Shown: positions 48,620 to 57,615, numbered from the stretch's first letter. The stretch: DNA of 64,000 bases from G963676795 sp963677215 (GCA_963677215.1 OY781919.1:1798001-1862000); one strand, 5' to 3'. Numbers and translations are program-made. The notes: generated from the letters alone by a model not told the origin.

Positions 48620-49795
48620 GTGAAAAATATTCACAACACTTGCGTTTTGAATATGTCGATATTGGCAATTGCGTTTTCTCTGATGCTGTGTATGGCGATT
48701 GCGCCAGCGCTGGCTGAGACCGGCAAGGCGTTCACCGTTGTCGGTCAGGAAGCGGCGATGTCCATGCTTGTAATCCCCTTGCTGGCGGCGATAGTACCAG
48801 TTCTTTTAACTGAGGTTGTGCCGTATAAGCTAAAAAACAATAGGATCCTCTACCTCTCTTTTGCCTTATTTCTTGTCGGTGGTGTCGGGATGTTTTTTCT
48901 GCACCGTATTCAGTTGATTCTTCTTTGTCGTGGAATTCTTGGCCTCTGTCTGGGCTGTTTCCTGTCATCTGTTTTGGGATTGCTGGAGGGCAGCAGTGCT
49001 GAGCATGAGCACAACCCTCGGGGCGTTTTTCAGGGCGGCGTCTGCGAGGGGCTTATTGTTGCCGGTTTGCTGGCCAGCTTCCTGACTGCCAACGTATGGA
49101 GCCTGGCATTCCTGACCTATGGATTTTTAACGGTCTGTCTTTTACTGGCTGTTGTCTGTCTTCCTGAACCGCCCAGAATTGCGGTCGCGCAGGGGAGGGA
49201 ACTGTTGTTTTCAGTTGGTAGAGAGGGACTCTGTATCTGGATTGGAGTCCTACACTATACCGTCGTCTGTTTTGTTTGTTTCGGTTATCTCGCTCAGGTT
49301 GTCGCTGGCAAGGGGCTGGGAGATTCAAAGCTGTCGGGTTACGCAACAATGTTGGTGGCGCTCGGGGTTCTCTGCCTGGTGCCTCTGTCCTGGTCGCTTA
49401 TCAGGCGTCTGCAAAATTATGCCCTGTTTGTAGCTCTATTAACGACGGTCGTCGGGTTCGCCGTTCTGTCAACTGCATATGTCTGGTGGGAGGTCTGTGT
49501 GGGTTCCGTCTATGTCGGCCTTGGCTTCGGTTTGCTCATGCCTTGCGCGCTGGAGAGGTTTAACGAATCGTCAGGCAGGCCTGCAGCCTGGTTCGTGAAT
49601 GTCCTGTTTTTGGTCTCCATCCATGTCGGAGCGATTGCTGCGCCGAATATTCTGAATGGTATCGGTGCATTTTTCAGGAACACGGATGACCAATTCATAT
49701 TCCTTTTATGTTCTATCTGTTTGTTTGTCTCAGCGGTGATTTTTCTTCTCTCTTTATCGGTATCTCCTCGAAATGAAGAATGTGAGTTGCTCTGA
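48620..49795 (+). CDS. major facilitator superfamily transporter
   Basis: About 391 aa with roughly twelve hydrophobic segments; the first contains AFSLMLCMAIAPALAETGKAF, a common MFS opening. Start is uncertain: GTG 48620 or ATG 48653; the open frame extends to 48554. Four- to six-residue charged loops such as KLKNNR and RRLQN fit the cytoplasmic loops. Substrate unknown; location in the aromatic/methyl island suggests an organic acid or drug-like phenolic. No operon partner in frame. Confidence 0.78.
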   Translation: MKNIHNTCVLNMSILAIAFSLMLCMAIAPALAETGKAFTVVGQEAAMSMLVIPLLAAIVPVLLTEVVPYKLKNNRILYLSFALFLVGGVGMFFLHRIQLILLCRGILGLCLGCFLSSVLGLLEGSSAEHEHNPRGVFQGGVCEGLIVAGLLASFLTANVWSLAFLTYGFLTVCLLLAVVCLPEPPRIAVAQGRELLFSVGREGLCIWIGVLHYTVVCFVCFGYLAQVVAGKGLGDSKLSGYATMLVALGVLCLVPLSWSLIRRLQNYALFVALLTTVVGFAVLSTAYVWWEVCVGSVYVGLGFGLLMPCALERFNESSGRPAAWFVNVLFLVSIHVGAIAAPNILNGIGAFFRNTDDQFIFLLCSICLFVSAVIFLLSLSVSPRNEECELL

Positions 49796-49987
49796 TTCTA
49801 GTTTGTCTGGCAGTGCGGCTCGATTTGCCTGTTACTGTCTTGTATTGATTCTTTACTAAAACTACAAGTTCCATTGATAAATCAGAAAGGAGGAAGAGCG
49901 GAAACCTAATATAGATTACTAAGTTTTACTTTGTGTACATTGGTATTAGTGTTTTTTTTTCCAGTTGTTGAAAGCGAGGTAGAGCAA

Positions 49988-50160
49988 ATGCGGTTGAATA
50001 GGATTTACAAGTTAGTTATCTGTTTTTCCGTTGTTGTGTCTGCTCAAACGTTATGGAGGCAGAAGTCGGCGTGAAGAACTCATTGCCGGCTCTCCAGGAA
50101 CTCTTGTCGCCGAGTTTCCTCCTGTTCAAGGCCTGTTCCTGGTGTCTCAAACTTTAGGGG
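49988..50160 (+). pseudogene. decayed, truncated paralogue of the SphA/MetA-like protein
   Basis: ATG 49988 opens a signal-peptide-like start (MRLNRIYKLVICFSVVVSAQ) that runs to a stop near 50073. In another frame EELIAGSPGTLVAEFPPVQG and LFLVSQT align with the region of the 36822 protein after its signal peptide (NIAGAPGSLIGSLPP, LFLVSQT). The rest of the gene is missing; the DUF1097 gene begins directly after. So a second outer-membrane gene has been lost here. Confidence 0.75.
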
Positions 50161-50171
50161 AGTTATAGAGA

Positions 50172-50789
50172 ATGAAAATCAAATTTGCTATTGTAAACGC
50201 AATCGTCGGAAGTATCGTTCTGAATGTGCTGATCTCGGTCCTCGGTATTGTGGGTTACGGGCCTTACATCTGGATGGTCTTTCCGTCTCTGTTTATCTTT
50301 TTTGCGCTTGGTGCCGAGTTCAGAAAGATACCGGGAATTGTCGTCAGCGCGGGCTGTGGTATCATCTGGTGGATGATCGTCATGTGGTTCGGTTCGGTTC
50401 TTGCTCGCACTCTTGATCCTGGTGCGGCTATGGGGATCGGTGTCACTGTTTCGCTTGTTTTTATTCTGCTGCTTCACGAGTATGTCCTGGCCAGCAACAA
50501 ATTCCTAGGTTTGACTCCTGCTGTTTTTCTCGGTTTCTGTTTGACGGCGTTTACGACGTCTGTGATCCCGAGCAATGCTGTGCAGTTAACACCATTTCAC
50601 GTATTCGGATTCATCGTCTATGGTATTGTTTTGACAGTCATTCTGATGGCGGTTGGTTTCAATGTGCTCAGGCTGTTTTTCGGTAAGGAAGCGACCATCA
50701 AGTATTTTGCAGAACTTGGAGCGAAGTCATTCTACATGAGTAGAGAAGTCCATGGTGCTCCTCCTGAGCAGATGCGTAAAGAAGCTTAG
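50172..50789 (+). CDS. DUF1097-family inner-membrane protein
   Basis: 205 aa, about five or six transmembrane segments beginning AIVNAIVGSIVLNVLISVLG; the spacing and the WMIVMWFGSV and PFHVFGFIVYG segments resemble the DUF1097/YcdZ group. Function unknown. GGGGAG upstream of ATG 50172 lies in the remnant of the neighbouring pseudogene, so the gene may borrow its former promoter. Terminator follows. Confidence 0.7.
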   Translation: MKIKFAIVNAIVGSIVLNVLISVLGIVGYGPYIWMVFPSLFIFFALGAEFRKIPGIVVSAGCGIIWWMIVMWFGSVLARTLDPGAAMGIGVTVSLVFILLLHEYVLASNKFLGLTPAVFLGFCLTAFTTSVIPSNAVQLTPFHVFGFIVYGIVLTVILMAVGFNVLRLFFGKEATIKYFAELGAKSFYMSREVHGAPPEQMRKEA

Positions 50790-50856
50790 GGTCCGTGGTG
50801 CGCATGTTCTCATAGGGTCGTGGGTTGAATCGAGTTTTATGGAATCTGTCAAATCG

Positions 50857-50908
50857 GTCTCCAGAGGGCTTGTGCTGTCCGTAGCAAAGCCTTCTGGAGA
50901 CTTTTTTG
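50857..50908 (+). terminator. rho-independent terminator
   Basis: GTCTCCAGAGGGCTT / AAAGCCTTCTGGAGAC followed by TTTTTT. Ends the DUF1097 transcript. Confidence 0.9.
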
Positions 50909-51001
50909 GTCATTGTCGACACTGCTGTGCAGAAAACATTCTCAGGAAATACGGGAGTTTTATTGTCATCCGGTTGGAAAATTTGGTGCGTCTATTAGGT
51001 A

Positions 51002-51253
51002 TTACTGCGACCAAGGCTCCGGCATCCGTACCGGGTTGCGGGGGATAACTTCGACCTCTTTTATTGGGCATATGATCTCACTCCAGTTACAGTTTGCGCA
51101 TTCTTCCGGATACTTCGCGAATGGCTTCTTGGACTTCTCATTGAATCTAATAACGTCCATGTGGCATGTGTCGTAGCATTTTTTACACCCAACACATTTC
51201 TCCAGATCAATCTTGATCACGTGGGCGGTATAATTACGGAAAAATGTTCCCAT
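51002..51253 (-). CDS. AprB-like ferredoxin with an incomplete second cluster motif
   Basis: 83 aa. First cluster motif is complete (Cys20, 23, 26, 30: CVGCKKCYDTC). The second reads CANCNWSEIICP: Cys52, Cys55 and Cys62 are present but the third ligand position is Ser58. It may hold a [3Fe-4S] cluster, a serine-ligated cluster or none. Similar in size and context to the ferredoxin at 53486. It is outside the terminator of that operon and has no flavoprotein next to it. Confidence 0.82.
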   Translation of the reverse strand: MGTFFRNYTAHVIKIDLEKCVGCKKCYDTCHMDVIRFNEKSKKPFAKYPEECANCNWSEIICPIKEVEVIPRNPVRMPEPWSQ

Positions 51254-51754
51254 AGCAGCTTTCTTTCGTATGTTAATGCTGTCTCGGGAATATGAGTGAT
51301 TGAACCTCAGTTAAGTCTAATGCTATTGTCTCATGGCATCATTTAATGATGCTGCTCACTGCTGTCCTGTTAAGAATCCGTGAAGAGCTGTAACTTTTGG
51401 ATAATTGGTTTCTTTTTTATCGTGATTGACTCTGGCTGGCGCCAATGATCAAAGGGACTTGCGAACCTTGGTTGGTTTTTATCATACACTTCTTAGAACT
51501 GTTCAGCGGCTAAGCCCTATGCGGCCTGAAGATCAATAGGTCGTTTATCCCTTGGATGCACCGACGATTGATATTTAGTTCTGTTCTTCTGGCCTGAAGG
51601 AGATTGCAACGTCCTGATAGGTGACTAACATGTTTCAACCAGGTAGCGATTCACACCGTGACGAAAAAAAATCCCGTGAATTCAGATGAATTCACGGGAC
51701 TCTTAACTGAAGGAAAGAACAATAACTTCAGCTATTTCTTATGTCTCTAAGCAC
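51254..51754. other. 500-bp intergenic region
   Basis: Contains the terminator of the minus-strand operon at 51663-51701. Otherwise nothing recognised. Confidence 0.6.
51663..51701 (-). terminator. rho-independent terminator of the hydrolase-flavoprotein operon
   Basis: On the minus strand GTCCCGTGAATTC / GAATTCACGGGA hairpin is followed by TTTTTTTT. Confidence 0.93.
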
Positions 51755-53458
51755 TTAGCGGCCCGGAGGCGGTTGGACCGGCCAGTTCTTGTAGGGGACA
51801 TCCTCGGTATCAAATACCATCTCCCCATCAACATTTTTGACCGTGATGTACTTGAGCCAATTTTGGTTGTCCATATCCGGGTAGTCTTCTCTCAAGAACC
51901 AGCCCCGTGATTCCTTCCTCAAGGAAGATGCCTTGAATTGCATCTCGGCGGACAATACCATCGCTTCAGCCTCATGGCAGTTAGACAGATCGTGAAGATC
52001 CTTTGCTGCCATTTGTGGAACTTTCTTTTTGATCTTACTGATCTTTCTGTCACCGATGTCGAGTCGGCCTTGGCTCATGTAGACACTGATCTCAATCGGG
52101 CCAACAGCTTCTCTGACACCATCGATAACTTCTTCAGCAGAGACACCTGCTTCTCGCTGCAGCGGTGCGTAAGTTCTTTCTTGGCTCTTCGCAACCTGAG
52201 CCTCATCAACAGAGAGCGCCCCGCTAGCTGGGACATATTCACTGATAGATTCCGCCGCAAGAAGACCGTTAAATACGGCGTTCAGGATACCGGAGCCCCT
52301 GTTTCTTCCCGGAGGGGCAGGGACGGCGCCGGTTGCTCCCGAACCGGTGTAGGAGATGTCACCGATAGCGTACAGACCATCAATAGTCGTCTTCATGCCG
52401 TGATCAACCTTAACGGGTGACTGCTCTCCGACCAGCGCCATAGTGACTTCTTTGTTGTCACCATCAACCGCTTTGGCCTTGCCGTAGATCTTTTGCCAGA
52501 TCTTGAGGCCGTAAGGTCTGTTCCAGACAACCGGAGTCGTGAACATGGCGTCGCCATGTGCAGTGACCGGGTACTCTTCCGGACGGATGTAGATAGGGCC
52601 TCTGCCAGCGGACATCTGCTTATACCATTCTGCAACCGCACTTGAGCTGACATCGGCCTCGGGGAAACGTCGGAAGTTCTTTGTGACATTATCGCCCAGA
52701 GCGTTATACATGACATTTTCGCTGAATACGAAATCGTGATGGCTGTTTACTTTATATAATTGAGCAAAGTTGCCGAATTCGGTATTTCTCATTTCCGCAC
52801 CGGCGCGATAAGCCGCGGCGATGCCCTCACCACGCCCGTTCCACATACCCATGATTTTGTAATTCTGGCTACCGGTAGCGAGGACAACAGACTTTGCCTC
52901 AACGACGTAGAATGTACCGTCCAGGAGGCTGAACCCTGTAGCGCCGACAGTCTTACCGTCGTTCGTCAGGACATCGCACAGGGAGACCTTATCCATAAAC
53001 TCGACACCAAGCTTGCTGGCCGTGCGTCTCATCTGGACGGTGATATCAAGATCGACACCGATCATTCCTGTCATTGGACCAGTTGGGATAACCTTCAGCG
53101 ACCCATCTTCGTTGTATGGGACCTTCACGCCCCATTCGACCAACTTGTCGATCATCTCATTGTTCATGGAGACATATTTATGCAAGATCTCCTGGTCGCC
53201 CAAATAACAGCCGACATTGTGAACATGGTACTCTACAAAGCCCTCAGGCGTAATCCGTTTAGAATCGAAGTACTGGAGAACACCACCGCCCCTATTAGCT
53301 TTCCCGCTATAGCCGGCAGTATTTTTCTCCATGACCACAACATTGATTTCAGGATTCAGTTCCTTGATTCGGATTGCTGCTGTAAGACCTGCGGTGCCAC
53401 CACCCAGAACAAGAACGTCGGTTGACATTCTCTTCTGCTCGTATTGAACTTCTTTCAT
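51755..53458 (-). CDS. AprA-like FAD oxidoreductase
   Basis: 567 aa. FAD fold DVLVLGGGTAGLTAAIRIKE, GYSGKANRGGGVLQYFD, LATGSQNYKIMGMWNGRGEG and GDISYTGSGATGA follow the APS reductase alpha / fumarate reductase plan. It lies after a 2x[4Fe-4S] ferredoxin as in aprBA, but no sulfate-pathway gene (sat, qmo) is present and the partner hydrolase points to an organic substrate. Probably reduces or oxidises a C=C or C-OH bond of a ring compound with ferredoxin-linked electrons. GAAAGGAGAA site before ATG 53458. Confidence 0.87.
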   Translation of the reverse strand: MKEVQYEQKRMSTDVLVLGGGTAGLTAAIRIKELNPEINVVVMEKNTAGYSGKANRGGGVLQYFDSKRITPEGFVEYHVHNVGCYLGDQEILHKYVSMNNEMIDKLVEWGVKVPYNEDGSLKVIPTGPMTGMIGVDLDITVQMRRTASKLGVEFMDKVSLCDVLTNDGKTVGATGFSLLDGTFYVVEAKSVVLATGSQNYKIMGMWNGRGEGIAAAYRAGAEMRNTEFGNFAQLYKVNSHHDFVFSENVMYNALGDNVTKNFRRFPEADVSSSAVAEWYKQMSAGRGPIYIRPEEYPVTAHGDAMFTTPVVWNRPYGLKIWQKIYGKAKAVDGDNKEVTMALVGEQSPVKVDHGMKTTIDGLYAIGDISYTGSGATGAVPAPPGRNRGSGILNAVFNGLLAAESISEYVPASGALSVDEAQVAKSQERTYAPLQREAGVSAEEVIDGVREAVGPIEISVYMSQGRLDIGDRKISKIKKKVPQMAAKDLHDLSNCHEAEAMVLSAEMQFKASSLRKESRGWFLREDYPDMDNQNWLKYITVKNVDGEMVFDTEDVPYKNWPVQPPPGR

Positions 53459-53485
53459 TTTCCTGTTCTCCTTTCTTACAACACG

Positions 53486-53725
53486 CTATCTGTACCGATC
53501 AAAGGTCTGATACCAGCGCAAACCTTCGTAATCAATATCCAGAGTAAGACATTCCTTCGGACACAGTGATTCGCACATAGTGCAATACATGCAATCTTCC
53601 GGATAAGCAATAATCGGTTTCTTCTTTTCCGCATCCCATCTGATGACGTCAACAAAACACGCCTTATAACAGATCTGGCAGCCGATGCACTGCTCTTCAT
53701 CTACAGTTATTTTATGATTTGCCAT
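53486..53725 (-). CDS. AprB-like 2x[4Fe-4S] ferredoxin
   Basis: 79 aa with two complete cluster motifs, CIGCQICYKAC and CMYCTMCESLCP. Unlike AprB it lacks the long C-terminal tail that wraps AprA; only about 15 residues follow. Second gene of the three-gene operon; electron partner of the flavoprotein encoded 27 bases downstream. TAAGGAG before ATG 53725. Confidence 0.9.
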   Translation of the reverse strand: MANHKITVDEEQCIGCQICYKACFVDVIRWDAEKKKPIIAYPEDCMYCTMCESLCPKECLTLDIDYEGLRWYQTFDRYR

Positions 53726-53749
53726 CTCGAAAATCTCCTTAATTACCTA

Positions 53750-54568
53750 TCAAAAAAAATTGTCTTTTTCTTCTTCGTAGATTCTTGGTAATAGCGAAGC
53801 CAGGTTCGAGAATTCTTTTATATTGTGTAGAAGCAACATCTTAGGCCCAAAAGGCGGCATTCTGAATTTATCTGGCAGAGCTTTCACATCTTTACCATCA
53901 ACTACTGTCCATCCCATCCAGAAACGGGTACGAAGCTCAATGCCTCCCTCAATTTCCCTGACAAAATGGCACATAATCGTTTCCGTTGACGCCAACGGAG
54001 GCTGTCCCTTACCGTTACCCTTGGCGCACACGATCGTTCCGCAAGCCTCAGTACCGATCTTGCTGGAGTCGAAGCCGAGGTCGGCAGGATTTTTGAAGTT
54101 GATAAACAGCCCTTCAGGTCCCATACCGATATCTTCCACCACCTCATGGGTGGTATCCCAGTATTTCTCCTTCAAGGTCAGATCGGGATCGAGTGCCTTT
54201 GACTTCTGCATAGACACTGCACTGTAATGGTCAAAAGGATTCCAAACGCTGTAGCGTGGGCTGTCGAGGCCATGCCAGGCAAACCACCAGTCGAACATTT
54301 CGACAGTAACGCCCGGCATCTTGGTAAGGTTGGCGACATAACCGGTTCCGTCCGGCATGGTGCAGAAACCGATTTCCGCATCAAGATACCCGGGCTCAAA
54401 CAACCGGTTGCGATCCTTGAAGGCCAAAGCCTGAGGCGGAGCCAGCATCTGGGCTTGAGCATAGTGCTCAGGCGACCCGTCAACCATTTCCTCGAGGAAA
54501 TATTTATAATAACTTTTCTTCTTGTCGGCTTCACTTACGGGAACCCGACCCTTTGAGGGCCCTTGCAT
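53750..54568 (-). CDS. DAPG hydrolase (PhlG) / phloretin hydrolase-like C-C hydrolase
   Basis: 272 aa. FDWWFAWHG and RYSVWNPFDHY are typical of the DAPG-hydrolase domain, which cleaves the bond between an acyl group and a phenolic ring. As I recall, PhlG binds zinc through His129, Glu160, His270 and Glu274. Here His114 and Glu145 keep the 31-residue spacing and HNIKE (His248, Glu252) keeps the His-x3-Glu spacing, so the site looks intact. Heads an operon with a ferredoxin and an AprA-like flavoprotein, divergent from a LysR gene. GGGAGG before ATG 54568. Confidence 0.75.
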   Translation of the reverse strand: MQGPSKGRVPVSEADKKKSYYKYFLEEMVDGSPEHYAQAQMLAPPQALAFKDRNRLFEPGYLDAEIGFCTMPDGTGYVANLTKMPGVTVEMFDWWFAWHGLDSPRYSVWNPFDHYSAVSMQKSKALDPDLTLKEKYWDTTHEVVEDIGMGPEGLFINFKNPADLGFDSSKIGTEACGTIVCAKGNGKGQPPLASTETIMCHFVREIEGGIELRTRFWMGWTVVDGKDVKALPDKFRMPPFGPKMLLLHNIKEFSNLASLLPRIYEEEKDNFF

Positions 54569-54647
54569 TTACATACCTCCCAATCTGTTCGATTTACGTG
54601 AAAGAAAAACTAGATGATGTATAGATGCTTATGCAATAACTGTCTAA

Positions 54648-54662
54648 TGCCGATGTTTTATC
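54648..54662. promoter_or_regulatory. small perfect dyad in the divergent promoter region
   Basis: CCGAT-N5-ATCGG, about 80 bases upstream of the hydrolase start. Possible operator; could also be a chance hairpin. Confidence 0.3.
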
Positions 54663-54717
54663 GGTCCATTACAAAAAACGACAGTAGTTGGGCTGTCATC
54701 AATGGGGGATTTTAACA

Positions 54718-54754
54718 GTGTAGCGCATAAACTATATAAGTGTAGCGCAGAAAC
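54718..54754. promoter_or_regulatory. direct repeats, probable LysR binding region
   Basis: GTGTAGCGCATAAAC (54718) and GTGTAGCGCAGAAAC (54740) are 22 bases apart, two helical turns. They lie in the 437-bp gap between the divergent hydrolase operon and lysR, where a LysR regulator would bind. Nothing else is recognised in that gap apart from a G-rich run near 54870. Confidence 0.5.
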
Positions 54755-55005
54755 TCTGTTATAGTTGAAAATGATCGATAACTATTTTTATAGGAACCTA
54801 TGTTTAAAATTAATTGGTGGGGGTAGGGCGGCCTGAGTAAACTGTTCTGTCGTCTGTTGGTGATTCTCCAGGGGGGGGTGGAGGGTCGGACTAGTCCGTG
54901 GTTGATAACTGAAGATTTAATTTACTGTGCTGCGAATCCGCTGGGCCGGCAGGTCAAGGTCGCTCGTGTTGGCAGACTGGCGCGCTGTGACAGACTGGAG
55001 GTCTC

Positions 55006-55887
55006 ATGAATGAAACGCAACTTAAATGCTTCTATTATGCCTGTGAACATCTCAATTTTACTGAAGCCGCAGCGCGGGTATATATCACTCAGCCCGCATT
55101 GAGCAGGAATATAGCCAAGCTTGAAGATGAATTGGGTTTTCGGCTTTTTGTCAGGGATGTCAGGAACAAATGTGTGCGCCTGTCTCCGGCCGGAACCGTA
55201 TTTTATGAAGGGCTAAGGTCGCTTAAGGGGCATTTCGAAGCCCTTATTGCAGAGTCTAGGAGGGCGGATCGCGGTGAGTCCGGGACGCTGAAGCTCGGTA
55301 TATTTGAGGACGAGTATATTGATGATACGCTGCAGGAGGCGATTTTCAAATTCACAGAGCGCTATCCCGACGTTGAGCTGATCCTCAAGAAGGTTGGCTA
55401 CAAGGGGATGGTTGACGGTTTGCTGGAAGACAATTTTGATATAATATTTACTCTGGAATTTGAGGTTCAGAACCGGACCAACATTGTTTATGACAATATG
55501 TACTATCTGCCTGTGCGTCTGGCAATGCGCAAGTCGCATCCGCTTGCCGACCGGAACGATCTGTCGCTTGTCGATTTCAGGGATGAAACCTTTATTATCT
55601 TCCCGGATGAGGTTGCCGGTCGGCTTAATGCCCTGTTTATGGAGACCTGTCGGGCTGCCGGTTTCGTGCCGCATACCATTATGGCTCCGGACCTGAAGAC
55701 CCAGCTGTTGTGGATCGAAGTCGGCCGTGGCATTGCCGGGGTCAGCGCCCGCAGCTATGTCGCAAGCAGCCCCGGAATCAAGATGATGCCGATTGCCGAT
55801 ATGAGGGATGTCATGTTTGTCCGCGCCTGGAAACAGGAAAATTACAATCCGGCAATCGCTCTGTTTAATTCGGTAATGGACCTATGA
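55006..55887 (+). CDS. LysR-family transcriptional regulator
   Basis: 293 aa. HTH at the N-terminus (FYYACEHLNFTEAAARVYIT and QPALSRNIAKLEDELG), effector domain from about residue 90. TGGAGG before ATG 55006. Divergent from the hydrolase-ferredoxin-flavoprotein operon, the classic arrangement for a LysR regulator and its target. Only distantly similar to the LysR at 46976. Confidence 0.93.
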   Translation: MNETQLKCFYYACEHLNFTEAAARVYITQPALSRNIAKLEDELGFRLFVRDVRNKCVRLSPAGTVFYEGLRSLKGHFEALIAESRRADRGESGTLKLGIFEDEYIDDTLQEAIFKFTERYPDVELILKKVGYKGMVDGLLEDNFDIIFTLEFEVQNRTNIVYDNMYYLPVRLAMRKSHPLADRNDLSLVDFRDETFIIFPDEVAGRLNALFMETCRAAGFVPHTIMAPDLKTQLLWIEVGRGIAGVSARSYVASSPGIKMMPIADMRDVMFVRAWKQENYNPAIALFNSVMDL

Positions 55888-56162
55888 ATTTTAGTCATTA
55901 GACATCTTCCGAAGTATGATTCTAATATGCCCCTGTTCGTCATCTCCTTGTTGTATTTTGACAGGATAAGCCTGCCTCGGGTACTTTCCAGTTGTAGATA
56001 ACGAAAACTGATCAGTTCGCTTGTCTGTGGAAATTGGCTCTATGTATCTATAAGGGTCGTTGTGCCGGTTCACGTTTCATCTGGTGCAGGGGCTGGGTTG
56101 TGTAATGGCTTGATCTTGAGCAGGAACGATTTTCTTCTACCTGAATTTGAGAGTGAATATCT

Positions 56163-56744
56163 ATGGTAACACTGATACTGATTCTGATCAGCGCCGTCTT
56201 CGTCAACAACTTCGTGTTGGCCCGTTTCTTGGGGATCTGTCCCTTTCTGGGAGTTTCGAAGAAGGTCGAAACCGCCCTCGGAATGGGGATGGCGGTTATC
56301 TTCGTCATGACCGTCGCCTCGGTCGTCACCTGGTTCATCCAGTACTTCATCCTGGGGCGCTTCGGCATCGAGTACCTGCAGACCATCGCCTTCATCCTGG
56401 TCATCGCCTCCCTGGTCCAGCTGGTCGAGATGGTCATCCAGAAATCGAGCCCGGTGCTCTACCAGTCGCTCGGCATCTTTCTGCCGCTGATCACCACCAA
56501 CTGCGCCGTCCTGGGTGTCGCCGTGCTCAATATCCAGAAGAGCTACAGCTTCCTGGAGTCGGTCGTCTTCGCCATCGGTGCCGGTCTTGGCTTCACCCTG
56601 GCCATGGTCCTGTTCGCCGGTCTTAGAGAACGGATCGATTTAAGCCCGGTGCCCAGGAGCTTCCGCGGCACCGCCGTCGCCCTGGTCACCGCAGGACTCT
56701 TGTCACTGGCCTTCATGGGTTTTGCCGGTCTGGTCAAAGGCTAG
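56163..56744 (+). CDS. rnfA: Rnf complex subunit A
   Basis: 193 aa integral membrane protein, six helices. Starts MVTLILILISAVFVNNFVLA with GICPFLGVSKK and the conserved TTNCAVLGVAVLN, the cysteine of which helps hold an iron-sulfur centre shared with RnfE in recent structures. First gene of rnfABCDGE, encoding the ion-pumping ferredoxin:NAD+ oxidoreductase. GC content of the operon is visibly higher than in the flanking island genes. Confidence 0.96.
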   Translation: MVTLILILISAVFVNNFVLARFLGICPFLGVSKKVETALGMGMAVIFVMTVASVVTWFIQYFILGRFGIEYLQTIAFILVIASLVQLVEMVIQKSSPVLYQSLGIFLPLITTNCAVLGVAVLNIQKSYSFLESVVFAIGAGLGFTLAMVLFAGLRERIDLSPVPRSFRGTAVALVTAGLLSLAFMGFAGLVKG

Positions 56745-56777
56745 ACGGATTAAGTCGCTTTCAAGAGGAATATTCAC

Positions 56778-57599
56778 ATGCTCACATCCATACTCTGTCT
56801 CGGCGGCATCGGCCTGATCGCCTCACTGACCTTAGGTTTTGCCGCCAAGAAATTTGCCGTGGAGGTCGATCCCCGCGAAGCCGCCATCGCTGAAGCGCTG
56901 CCCGGCGCCAACTGTGGAGCCTGCGGTCAGGCCGGCTGCTCCGCTTACGCCAAGGCCGTCGCCGAAGGGCGCCTGGCCCCCAATCTCTGTACCCCCGGTG
57001 GCAGCACCACCTTAGAAGCGGTCGCCGCGATCTTAGGAATTGAGGCATCGGCCGCCGAACCGGTCGTCGCCGTGGTCAAGTGCCAGGGGGATAATGAGAA
57101 AGCCAGTGCCAAGTACCAGTACTTAGGGCTCACCGACTGCAACGCCGCCCAAAGAATCGCCGACGGGCCAAAGAGCTGCCCCGGCGGCTGTTTAGGCCTT
57201 GGTTCCTGCGAGCGGATCTGCCCCTTTGACGCCATCCATATCAACGCCAAGGGCCTCGCCGTTGTCGACCGCGACAAATGTACCGGCTGCGGCAAGTGCG
57301 TCAGTGCCTGCCCGCGCGGCGTCATCAGCCTCACGCCGAAGTCCGTCACCACCCATGTCCTGTGCAACAGCCACGACAAGGGCGCCGCGGTGCGCAAGTA
57401 CTGCCAGGTCGGCTGCATCGGCTGCATGATCTGCAAGAAGACTGTACCCGAAGGCTATGTCATCGACAACTTCCTGGCGACCGTCGTCTATGAGAAGCCG
57501 GAAGGGATCGAAGCCGCCATCGAGAAGTGCCCGATGAAATGTATCCATGACTACGCCGCTCCTGCAAAACCAGCAGTCGAGCCTGATAGCGCCGCATAA
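56778..57599 (+). CDS. rnfB: Rnf complex subunit B (iron-sulfur)
   Basis: 273 aa. One N-terminal membrane helix, the CGACGQAGC four-iron domain (about residues 46-70 with a fourth Cys in NLC), then several ferredoxin motifs: CERICP, CTGCGKCVSACP, CQVGCIGCMICK and CPMKC. Likely entry point for electrons from ferredoxin. The stop lies 16 bases before the rnfC start. Confidence 0.96.
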   Translation: MLTSILCLGGIGLIASLTLGFAAKKFAVEVDPREAAIAEALPGANCGACGQAGCSAYAKAVAEGRLAPNLCTPGGSTTLEAVAAILGIEASAAEPVVAVVKCQGDNEKASAKYQYLGLTDCNAAQRIADGPKSCPGGCLGLGSCERICPFDAIHINAKGLAVVDRDKCTGCGKCVSACPRGVISLTPKSVTTHVLCNSHDKGAAVRKYCQVGCIGCMICKKTVPEGYVIDNFLATVVYEKPEGIEAAIEKCPMKCIHDYAAPAKPAVEPDSAA

Positions 57600-57615
57600 A
57601 AGCGAGGTAACCCCC

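Noticed and set aside
51755..53725. True dissimilatory APS reductase (aprBA)
   Set aside because: The ferredoxin lacks the long AprB tail, no sat or qmo genes are near, and the operon starts with a C-C hydrolase gene.
54620..54660. Possible sigma-54 promoter (TAGACA...TTGCA on the minus strand) for the hydrolase operon
   Set aside because: The spacing is one base short and the -24 GG is missing.
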